Assembly (NCBI RefSeq): GCF_050947875.1
Contig: NC_134569.1
Span: 265,217,600-265,281,599 of the forward strand
Source: Dermacentor variabilis
Taxonomy: Eukaryota; Arthropoda; Arachnida; Ixodida; Ixodidae
DNA length: 64,000 nt
Direction of reading: 5' to 3'
Shown: one piece after another, positions 36,562-47,388 of the stretch
How positions within the stretch are numbered: the stretch's first letter is position 1
Layout: the number at the start of each line of letters is the position of its first letter
The notes under the pieces: model-generated
Databases searched by the model: none
The model's input: only the letters and a program-made list of their open reading frames with translations
What the model was told of the DNA's origin: nothing
Program-made: the position numbers and the translations under genes

Positions 36562-38918
36562 TGTGGATTTCATCCAAGCGACGTGCTAAGCACGCCCATG
36601 CTGCTCTTTTTAACACTCCCGCATGGATTTGCGCCAAACCACTTTTTAAGCATGCACATGCATCTGTTGGTATACGCGGACGTTGTTTTCTGCCAAACAA
36701 CAAGTTATGCATGCACATGCTGCTTTTGGCAGAGCGCGGCGTGGATTTCTGCCAAACGACGTCCTAAGCACGCCCATGCTGCTCTTTAGAGCACCCGCAC
36801 ATGGATTTTCGCCAAACCACTGTTTAAGCATGCACATTCATGTTTTGGTAGACGCGGACGTTGTTTTCTGCCAAACCAAAAGTTATGCATGCACTTGCTG
36901 CTTTTGGCAGAGCGCGCATGTGGATTTCTGCCAAATGACGTGCTATGCACGCCCATGCTGCTCTTTTTAGCACCCGCACATGGATTTGTGCCAAACCACT
37001 TGATAAGCATGCATATGCATCTTTTGGAAGACGCGGACATTGTTTTCTGTCAAACCACAAGTTATACATGCACAAGCTGCTCTTGGCAGAGCGCGCACGT
37101 GGATTTCTGCCAAACGAGGTGCTAAGCACGCCCATGCTGCTCTTTTTAGCACCCGCACATGGATTTGTGCCAAACGACTTGTTAAGCATGCACATGCATC
37201 TTTTGGCAGACGCGGACGTTGTTTTCTGCCAAACCTCAAGTGATGCATGCTCATACTGCTTTTGGCAGAGAGCGCACGTGGACTTCTGCGAAACGAGGTG
37301 CTAACACGCCCATGCTGCTCTTTTTAGCACCCGCACATGGATTTGGGCCAAACCACTTGTTAAGCATGCACATGCATCTCTTGGTATACGCGGACGTTGT
37401 TTTCTGCCAAACAACAAGTTATGCGTGCACATGCTCCTTTTGGCAGAGGGCGGCGTGGATTTCTGCCAAACGACGTCCTAAGCACGCCCATGCTGCTCTT
37501 TTGGGCACCCGCACATGGATTTGCGCCAAACCACTTGTTAAGTATGCACATTCATGTTTTGGTAGACGCGGACGTCGTTTTCTGCCAAACCAAAAGTTAT
37601 GCACGCACTTGCTGCTTTTGGCAGAGCGCCATGTGGATTTCTGCCAAATGACGTGCTATGCACGCCCATGCTGCTCTTTTTAGCACCCGCACATGGATTT
37701 GTGCCAAACCACTTGTTAAGCATGCATATGCATCTTTTCGCAGACGCGGACGATGTTTTCTGCCAAACCTCAAGTGATGCATGCTCATACTGCTTTTGGC
37801 AGAGAGCGCACGTGGACTTCTGCGAAACGAGGTGCAGCGCGGGTGCTAAAAAGAGCAGCATGGGCGTGTTAGCCCATGCTGCTCTTTTTAGCACCCGCGC
37901 ATGAATTTGCGCCAAACCACTTGTTAAGCATGCATATGTATCTTTTGGCAGACGCGGACGTTGTTTTCTGCCAAACCACAAGTTATCCATGGACATGCTT
38001 TTAGCAGAGCGCGCATGTGGATTTCTGCTAAATGAAGTGCTATGCACGCCCATGCTGCTCTTTTTCGCACCCGCACATGGATTTGTGCCAAACCACTTGT
38101 TAAGCATGCATATGCATCTTTTGGCAGACGCGGACGATGTTTTCTGCCAAACCACAAATTATGCATGCACATGCTGCTTTTTGCAGAGCGCGCACGTGAA
38201 TTTCTGCAAAACGACGTGCTAAGCACGCCCATGCTGCTCTGTTTAGCACCCGCGCATGGATTTGTGCCAAACCAGTTGTTAAGCATGTACATGCATCTGT
38301 TGGAAGACGCAGGCGTTGTTTTCTGACAAACCGCAAGTTCTGCATGCACATGCTGCTTTTAGCAGAGCGCGCCGTGGATTTCTGCCAAACGACGCGCTAA
38401 GCATGCCCTTGCTGCTCTTTTAAGCACCCGCACATGGATTGCCGCCAAATCACTTGTTAAGTATGCTCATTCATGTTTTGGTAGACGCGGACGTTGTTTT
38501 CTGCCGAACCACAAGTTATGCATCCACTTGCTGCTTTTGGCAGAGCGCGCACGTGGATTTCTGCCAAACGACGTGCTAAGCACGCCCATGCAGTTCTTTT
38601 TAGCACCCGCGAATGGATTTGCGCCAAACCACTTTTTAAGCATGCACATGCATCTGTTGGTAGACGCGTACGTTGTTTTCTGCCAAACCACAAGTTATGC
38701 ATGCACATGCTGCTTTTGGCAGAGCGCGGCGTGTATTTCTGCCAAACGACGTCCTAAGCACGCCAATGCTGCTCTTTTAAGCACCCGCACATGGATTTGC
38801 GCCAAACCACTTGTTAAGCGTGCACATTCATGTTTTGGTAGACGCGCACGTTGTTTTCTGCCAAACCAAAAGTTATGCATGCACTTGCTGCTTTTGGCAG
38901 AGCGCGCATGTGGATTTC
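36562..38918. repeat. Near-identical tandem duplication, copy 2
   Basis: Follows copy 1 directly. The 10 bases TGTGGATTTC (36562-36571) are common to both parental sequences at the junction, as expected for exchange between A blocks in register. Copy 2 is 30 bp longer because of the inverted insertion at 37.84 kb. Similarity stops at 38918, where copy 1 goes on as CATCC and copy 2 as CTGCC. Confidence 0.88.
37837..37900. other. Perfect 28-bp inverted repeat from a template-switch insertion
   Basis: Arms 37837-37864 and 37873-37900 are exact reverse complements with an 8-base loop CGTGTTAG. The segment 37837-37872 is the reverse complement of the normal block B sequence seen in copy 1 at 35518-35553. 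Seven normal bases (TAACACG) are replaced by 37 bases, a net gain of 30. It is the only long piece in reverse orientation that I found in the window. Confidence 0.92.
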
Positions 38919-40008
38919 TGCCAAATGACGTGCTGTGCACGCCCATGCTGCTCTTTTTAGCACCCGCACATGGATTTGTACCAAACCACTTGATAAGCAT
39001 GCATATGCATCTTTTGGCAGACGCGGACGTTGTTTTCTGCCAAACCACAAGTTATGCATGCACTGGCTGCATTTGGCAGAGCGCGCTTGTGGATTTCATC
39101 CAAGCGACGTGCTAAGCACGCCCATGCTGCTCTTTTTAACACTCCCGCATGGATTTGCGTCAAACCACTTTTTAAGCATGCACATGCATCTGTTGGTAGA
39201 CGCGGACGTTGTTTTCTGCCAAACAACAAGTTATGCATGCACATGCTGCTTTTGGCAGAGCGCGGCGTGGATTTCTGCCAAACGACGTCCTAAGCACGCC
39301 GATGCTGCTCTTTTAGGCACGCGCACATGGATTTGCGCCAAACCACTGTTTAAGCATGCACATTCATGTTTTGGTAGACGTGGACGTTGTTTTCTGCCAA
39401 ACCTCAAGTGATGCATGCTCATACTGCTTTTGGCAGAGAGCGCACGTGGACTTCTGCGAAACGAGGTGCTAACACGCCCATGCTGCTCTTTTTAGCACCC
39501 GCGCATGAATTTGTGCCAAACCACTTGTTGAGCATGCATATGCATCTTTTGGCAGACGCGGACGTTGTTATCTGCCAATCCACAAGTTATGCATGCACAA
39601 GCTGCTTTTGGCAGAGCGCGCACGTGGATTTTTGCCAAACGAGGTGCTAAGCACGCCCATGCTGCTCTTTTTAGCACCCGCACATGGATTTGTGCCAAAC
39701 CACTTGTTAAGCATGCACATGCATCTTTTGCCAGACGCGGACGTTGTTTTCTGCCAAACCTCAAGTGATGCATGCTGATACTGCTTTTGGCAGAGAGCGC
39801 ACGTGGACTTCTGCGAAACGAGGTGCTAGCACGCCCATGCTGCTCTTTTTAGCACCCGCGCATGAATTTGTGCCAAACCACTTTCTAAGCATGCATATGC
39901 ATCTTTTGGCAGACGCGGACGTTGTTTTCTGCCAAACCACAAGTTATCCATGGACATGCTTTTGGCAGAGCGCGCATGTGGATTTCTGCCAAATGACGTG
40001 CTACGCAC

Positions 40009-40021
40009 GCCCAGCATGGGC
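40009..40021. other. Third copy of the small fold-back insertion
   Basis: GCCCA-GCA-TGGGC with the same flanks as 30875-30887. The shared unusual insertion shows that these three places descend from one event spread by block duplication. Confidence 0.8.
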
Positions 40022-40343
40022 TGCTGCTCTTTTTCGCACCCGCACATGGATTTGTGCCAAACCACTTGTTAAGCATGCATATGCATCTTTTGACAGACAC
40101 GGACGGTGTTTTCTCCAAACCACAAATTATGCATGCACATGCTGCTTTTGGCAGAATGCGCACGTGGATTTTTGCCAAACGGCGTGCTAAGCACGCCCAT
40201 GCTGCTCTTTGTTGGACCTGCGCATGGATTTGTGCCAAACCACTTGTAAAGCATGTATATGCATCTTTTGGTAGACGCGCACGGTGTTTTCTGCCAAACC
40301 ACAAGGTATGCATGCACATGCTGCTTTTGGCAGAGCGCGCACG

Positions 40344-41355
40344 TGCATTTCTGCCAAACGACGTGCTAAGCATTCCCATGCTGCTCTTTTTGGCACCCGC
40401 ACATGGATTTGTGCCAAACCACTTGATAAACATGCATATGTATCTTTTGGCAGACGCGGACGTTGTTTTCTCCCAAACCACAAGCTATGCATGCACAAGC
40501 TATGCATGCACAAGCTGCTTTTGGCAGAGCGCGCACGTGGAGTTCTGCGAAACGAGGTGCTAAGCACGCCCATGCTGCTCTTTTAGGCACCCGCACATGG
40601 ATTTGCGCAAAAACACTTGTTAAGCATGCATATGTGTCTTTTGGCAGACGCGGACATTGTTTTCTGCCAAACCACAAGTTATGCATGCACGTGCTGCTTT
40701 TGGCAGAGCGCGCACGTGGATTTCTTCCAAACAACGTGCTAAGCACACCCATGCTGCTCTTTTTAGCACCCGCACATGGATTTGTGCCAAACCACTTGTT
40801 AAGCATGCACATGCTTCTTCTGGCAGACGCGGATGTTGTTTTCTCCCAAACCACAAGTTATGCATGCACATCCTGCTTTTGGCAGAGTGTGCACGTGGAT
40901 TTCTGCCAAACGGCGTGCTAAGCAGGCCCATGATGCTCTTTTGAGGACCCGCGCATGGATTTGTGCCAAACCACTTGTTAAGCATGCACATGCATCCTTT
41001 GGTAGACGCGCACTGTGTTTTCTTCCAAACCACATGGTATGCATGCACATGCTGCTTTCGGCAGAGCGCGCACGTGGATTTCTGCGAAACGACGTGCTAA
41101 GCACACCCATGCTGCTCTGTTTAGCACCCGCGCATGGATTTTCGCCAAATCACTTGTTAAGCATGCACATGCATCTGTAGGTAGACGCGGGTGTTGTTTT
41201 CTGCCAAACCACAAGTTCTGCATCCACTTGCTGCTTTTGGAAGACCACGCACGTGGATTTCTGCCAAACGACGCGCTAAGCATGCCCATGCTGCTATTTT
41301 AAGCACCCGCACATGGATTGGCGCCAAACCACTTGTTAAGTATGCTCATTCATGT
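40344..41355. repeat. Duplicated block, left partner of 41790-42801
   Basis: About 1 kb repeated at offset 1446 (8 monomers plus 14). It carries a 15-bp tandem duplication at 40481-40510 that the partner shares, which confirms common descent. Parts also recur near 44.4-45.0 kb (offset 2144 from the right copy) and 45.8-46.2 kb. Confidence 0.82.
40481..40510 (+). repeat. 15-bp micro-duplication inside block A
   Basis: CAAGCTATGCATGCA occurs twice in direct succession (40481-40495 and 40496-40510) before CAAGCTGC, consistent with replication slippage. Confidence 0.92.
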
Positions 41356-41789
41356 TTTGGTAGACGCGGACGTTGTTTTCTGCCAAACCAAAAGTTATGC
41401 ATCCACTTGCTGCTTTTGGCAGAGCGCGCACGTGGATTTCTGCCAAACGACGTGCTAAGCACGGCCATGCTGTTCTTTTTAGCACCCGCGCATGGATTTG
41501 TGCCGAACCACTTCTTAAGCATGGACATGCATCTTTTGGTAGACGCGCACGGTGTTTTCTGCCAAACCACAAGGTATGCATGCACATGCTGCTTTTGGCA
41601 GAGCGCGCACGTGGATTTCTGCGAAACGACGTGATAAGCATCCCCATGCTACTCTGTTTAGCACGCGCGAATGGATTTGCGCCTAACCACTTTTTAAGCA
41701 TGCACATGCATCTGTTGGTAGACGCGTACGTTGTTTTCTTCCAAACCACAAGTTATGCATGCACATGCTGCTTTTAGCACAGCGCGGCG

Positions 41790-42801
41790 TGCATTTCTGC
41801 CAAACGACGTGCTAAGCATTCCCATGCTGCTCTTTTTAGCACCCGCACATGGATTTGTGCCAAACCACTTGATAAACATGCATATGCATCTTTTGGCAGA
41901 CGCGGACGTTGTTTTCTCCCAAACCACAAGCTATGCATGCACAAGCTATGCATGCACAAGCTGCTTTTGGCAGAGCGCGCACGTGGAGTTCTGCGAAACG
42001 AGGTGCTAAGCACGCCCATGCTGCTCTTTTAGGCACCCGCACATGGATTTGCGCAAAAACACTTGTTAAGCATGTATATGCATCTTTTGGCAGACGCGGA
42101 CGTTGTTTTCTGCCAAACCACAAGTTATGCATGCACGTGCTGCTTTTGGCAGAGCGCGCACGTGGATTTCTTCCAAACAACGTGCTAAGCACACCCATGC
42201 TGCTCTTTTTAGCACCCGCACATGGATTTGTGCCAAACCACTTGTTAAGCATGCACATGCATCTTTTGGCAGACGCGGATGTTGTTTTCTCCCAAACCAC
42301 AAGTTATGCATGCACATGCTGCTTTTGGCAGAGTGTGCACGTGGATTTCTGCCAAACGGCGTGCTAAGCAGGCCCATGATGCTCTTTTGAGGACCCGCGC
42401 ATGGATTTGTGCCAAACCACTTGTTAAGCATGCACATGCATCCTTTGGTAGACGCGCACGGTGTTTTCTTCCAAACCACAAGGTATGCATGCACATGCTG
42501 CTTTCGGCAGAGCGCGCACGTGGATTTCTGCGAAACGACGTGCTGAGCACGCCCATGCTGCTCTGTTTAGCACCCGCGCATGGATTTTCGCCAAATCACT
42601 TGTTAAGCATGCACATGCATCTGTAGGTAGACGCGGGCGTTGTTTTCTGCCAAACCACAAGTTCTGCATCCACTTGCTGCTTTTGGAAGAGCACGCACGT
42701 GGATTTCTGCCAAACGACGCGCTAAGCATGCCCATGCTGCTCTTTTAAGCACCCGCACATGGATTGGCGCCAAACCACTTTTTAAGTATGCTCATTCATG
42801 T
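41790..42801. repeat. Duplicated block, right partner of 40344-41355
   Basis: Same variant order as the left copy, including TTGCGCAAAAACACTT and the 15-bp duplication at 41927-41956. It ends where a one-base deletion (CATGTTTGG) begins a different segment. Confidence 0.82.
41927..41956 (+). repeat. 15-bp micro-duplication inside block A (second copy)
   Basis: Same doubled CAAGCTATGCATGCA, 1446 bases after the first. The related sites at 44.27 and 45.52 kb lack the doubling. Confidence 0.92.
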
Positions 42802-42839
42802 TTGGTAGACGCGGACGTTGTTTTCTGCCAAACCACAAG

Positions 42840-43813
42840 TTATGCATCCACTTGCTGCTTTTGGAAGACCACGCACGTGCATTTCTGCCAAACGATGTGC
42901 TAAGCACGCCCATGCTGTTCTTTTTAGCACCCGCGCATGGATTTGTGCCAAACCACTTGTTAAGCATGCACATGCATCTTTTGGCAGACGCGGACATTGT
43001 TTTCTGCCAAACCACAAGTTATGCATCCACTTGCGGCTTTTGGCAGAGCGCGCACGTGGATTTCTGCCAAACGACGTGCTAAGCACGCCCATGCTGTTCT
43101 TTTTAGCACCGGCGCATGGATTTGTGCCGAACCGCTAGTTAAGCATGGACATGCATCTTTTGGTAGACGCGCACGGTGTTTTCTGCCAAACCACAAGGTA
43201 TGCATGCACATGCTGCTTTGGCAGAGCGCGCACGTGGATTTCTGCCAAGACGTGCTAAGCACGCCCATGCTGCTCTTTTTAGCACCCCCGCATGGATTTG
43301 TGCCAAACCACTTGTTAAGCATGCAAATGCATATTTTGGTAGACGCGGACGTTGTTTTCTGCCAAACCACAAGTTATGCATGCACATGCTGCTTATGGCA
43401 GAGCGCGCACGTAGATTTCTGCCAAACGACGTGTTAAACACGCCCATGCTGCTCGTTTTAGCACCCGCGCATGAAATTGGGCCAAACCACTTGTTAAGCA
43501 TGCATATGCATATTTTGGCAGACGCGGACGTTGTTTTCAGCCAAACCACAAGTTATGCATGCACGTGCGGCTTTTGGCAGAGCGCGCACTTGGATTTCTT
43601 CCAAACAACGTGCTAAGCACACCCATGCTGCTCTTTTGAGGACCCGCGCATGGATTTGTGCCAAACCACTTGTTAAGCATGCACATGCATCCTTCGGTAG
43701 ACGCGCACGGTGTTTTCTTCCAAAGCACAAGGTATGCATGCACATGCTGCTTTTGGCAGAGCGCGCACGTGGATTTCTGCGAAACGACGTCCTAAGCACG
43801 CCCATACTGCTCT
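42840..43813. repeat. Duplicated block, left partner of 46415-47388
   Basis: About 0.97 kb repeated at offset 3575 (20 monomers minus 5). Shared rarities are TTGGAAGACCACGCACGTGC, GCTGCTTTGGCAG with one T missing, and GCTCGTTTTAGC. Confidence 0.82.
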
Positions 43814-46414
43814 TTTTAGCACCCCCGCATGGATTTGCGCTAAACCACTTGTTAAGCATGCACATGCATCTTTTGGCAGACGCGGACGTTGTTTTCTGCC
43901 AAACCACAAGTTATGCATGCACATGCTGCTTTTGGCAGAGCGCGCACGTGGATTTCTGCCAAACGACGCGCTAAGCATGCCCATGCTGCTCTTTTAAGCA
44001 CCCGCACATGGATTGGCGCCAAACCACTTGTTAAGTATGCTCATTCATGTTTTGGTAGACGCGGACGTTGTTTTTTGCCAAACCACAAGTTATGCATCCA
44101 CTTGCTGCTTTTGGCAGAAAGCGCACGTGGATTTCTGCCAAACGACGTGCTAAGCATCCCCATGCTACTCTGTTTAGCACCCGCGCATGGATTTGCGCCA
44201 AACCACTTTTTAAGCATGCACATGCATCTGTTGGTAGACGCGTACGTTGTTTTCTCCCAAACCACAAGTTATGCATGCACAAGCTGCTTTTGGCAGAGCG
44301 CGCACGTGGAGTTCTGCGAAACGAGGTGCTAAGCACGCCCATGCTGCTCTTTTTAGCACGCGCACATGGATTTGTGCCAACCCACTTGTTAAGCATGCAC
44401 ATGCATCTTTTGGCAGACGCGGATGTTGTTTTCTCCCAAACCACAAGTTATGCATGCACATGCTGCTTTTGGCAGAGTGTGCACGTGGATTTCTGCCAAA
44501 CGGCGTGCTACGCAGGCCCATGATGCTCTTTTGAGGACCCGCGCATGGATTTGTGCCAAACCACTTGTTAAGCATGCACATGCATCCTTTGGTAGACGCG
44601 CACGGTGTTTTCTTCCAAACCACAAGGTATGCATGCACATGCTGCTTTCGGCAGAGCGCGCACGTGGATTTCTGCGAAACGACGTGCTGAGCACGCCCAT
44701 GCTGCTCTGTTTAGCACCCGCGCATGGATTTTCGCCAAATCACTTGTTAAGCATGCACATGCATCTGTAGGTAGACGCGGGCGTTGTTTTCTGCCAAACC
44801 ACAAGTTCTGCATCCACTTGCTGCTTTTGGAAGAGCACGCACGTGGATTTCTGCCAAACGACGCGCTAAGCATGCCCATGCTGCTCTTTTAAGCACCCGC
44901 ACATGGATTGGCGCCAAACCACTTTTTAAGTATGCTCATTCATGTTTTGGTAGACGCGGACGTTGTTTTCTGCCAAACCAGAAGTTATGCATCCACTTGC
45001 TGCTTTTGGCAGAGCGCGCACGTGGATTTCTGCCAAACGACGTGCTAAGCACGGCCATGCTGTTCTTTTTAGCACCCGCGCATGGATTTGTGCCGAACCA
45101 CTTCTTAAGCATGGACATGCATCTTTTGGTAGACGCGCACGGTGTTTTCTGCCAAACCACAAGGTTTGCATGCACATGCTGCTTTTGGCAGAGCGCGCAC
45201 GTGGATTTCTGCGAAACGACGTGCTAAGCATCCCCATGCTACTCTGTTTAGCACCCGCGAATGGATTTGCGCCAAACCACATTTTAAGCATGCACATGCA
45301 TCTGTTGGTAGACGCGTACGTTGTTTTCTGCCAAACCACAAGTTATGCATGCACATGCTGCTTTTGGCAGAGCGCGGCGTGGATTTCTGCCAAACGACGT
45401 GCTATGCACGCCCATGCTGCTCTTTTTAGCACCCGCACATGGATTTGTGCCAAACCACTTGATAAGCATGCATATGCATCTTTTGGCAGACGCGGACGTT
45501 GTTTTCTCCCAAACCACAAGTTATGCATGCACAAGCTGCTTTTGGCAGAGCGCGCACGTGGAGTTCTGCGAAACGAGGTGCTAAGCACGCTCATGCTGCT
45601 CTTTTAGGCACCCGCACATGGATTTGCGCAAAAACACTTGTTAAGCATGCATATGCATCTTTTGGCAGACGCGGACGTTGTTTTCTGCCAAACCACAAGT
45701 TATGCATGCACGTGCTGCTTTTGGCAGAGCGCGCACGTGGATTTCTTCCAAACAACGTGCTAAGCACACCCATGCTGCTCTTTTTAGCACCAGCACTTGG
45801 ATTTGTGCCAAACCACTTGTTAAGCATGCACATGCATCTTTTGGCAGACGCGGATGTTGTTTTCTCCCAAACCACAAGTTATGCATGCACATGCTGCTTT
45901 TGGCAGAGTGTGCACGTGGATTTCAGCCAAACGGCGTGCTAAGCAGGCCCATGATGCTCTTTTGAGGACCCGCGCATGGATTTGTGCCAAACCACTTGTT
46001 AAGCATGCACATGCATCCTTTGGTAGACGCGCACGGTGTTTTCTTCCAAACCACAAGGTATGCATGCACATGCTGCTTTCGGCAGAGCGCGCACGTGGAT
46101 TTCTGCGAAACGACGTGCTGAGCACGCCCATGCTGCTCTGTTTAGCACCCGCGCATGGATTTTCGCCAAATCACTTGTTAAGCATGCACATGCATCTGTT
46201 GGTAGACGCGGGCGTTGTTTTCTGCCAAACCACAAGTTCTGCATGCACATGCTGCTTTTAGCGGAGCGCGGCGTGGATTTCTTCCAAACGACGCGCTAAG
46301 CATGCCCATGCTGCTCTATTAAGCACCCGCACATGGATTTGCGCTAAACAACTTGTTAAGTATGTACATTCATGTTTTAGTAGACACGGACGTTGTCTTC
46401 TGCCAAACCACAAG

Positions 46415-47388
46415 ATATGCATCCACTTGCTGCTTTTGGAAGACCACGCACGTGCATTTCTGCCAAACGATGTGCTAAGCACGCCCATGCTGTTCTTTTT
46501 AGCACCCGCGCATGGATTTGTGCGAAACCACTTGTTAAGCATGCACATGCATCTTTTGGCAGACGCGGACATTGTTTTCTGCCAAACCACAAGTTATGCA
46601 TCCACTTGCGGCTTTTGGCAGAGCGCGCACGTGGATTTCTGCCAAACGACGTGCTAAGCACGCCCATGCTGTTCTTTTTAGCAACGGCGCATGGATTTGT
46701 GCCGAACCGCTTGTTAAGCATGGACATGCATCTTTTGGTAGACGCGCACGGTGTTTTCTGCCAAACCACAAGGTATGCATGCACATGCTGCTTTGGCAGA
46801 GCGCGCACGTGGATTTCTGCCAAGACGTGCTAAGCACGCCCATGCTGCTCTTTTTAGCACCCCCGCATGGATTTGTGCCAAACCACTTGTTAAGCATGCA
46901 AATGCATATTTTGGTAGACGCGGACGTTGTTTTCTGCCAAACCACAAGTTATGCGTGCACATGCTGCTTATGGCAGAGCGCGCACGTAGATTTCTGCCAA
47001 ACGACGTGTTAAACACGCCCATGCTGCTCGTTTTAGCACCCGCGCATGAAATTGGGCCAAACCACTTGTTAAGCATGCATATGCATCTTTTGGCAGACGC
47101 GGACGTTGTTTTCTGCCAAACCACAAGTTATGCATGCACGTGCGGCTTTTGGCAGAGCGCGCACTTGGATTTCTTCCAAACAACGTGCTAAGCACACCCA
47201 TGCTGCTCTTTTGAGGACCCGCGCATGGATTTGTGCCAAACCACTTGTTAAGCATGCACATGCATCCTTCGGTAGACGCGCACGGTGTTTTCTTCCAAAG
47301 CACAAGGTATGCATGCACATGCTGCTTTTGGCAGAGCGAGCACGTGGATTTCTGCGAAACGACGTCCTAAGCACGCCCATACTGCTCC
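46415..47388. repeat. Duplicated block, right partner of 42840-43813
   Basis: Matches the left copy until the B block, where this copy reads GCTCCTTTAAGC against GCTCTTTTTAGC. Confidence 0.82.

Noticed and set aside
37837..37900. Rho-independent terminator or miRNA-like precursor
   Set aside because: The hairpin is explained by a local inverted copy of block B. It has no gene upstream, and a perfect 28-bp stem with an 8-base loop is short for a miRNA precursor.
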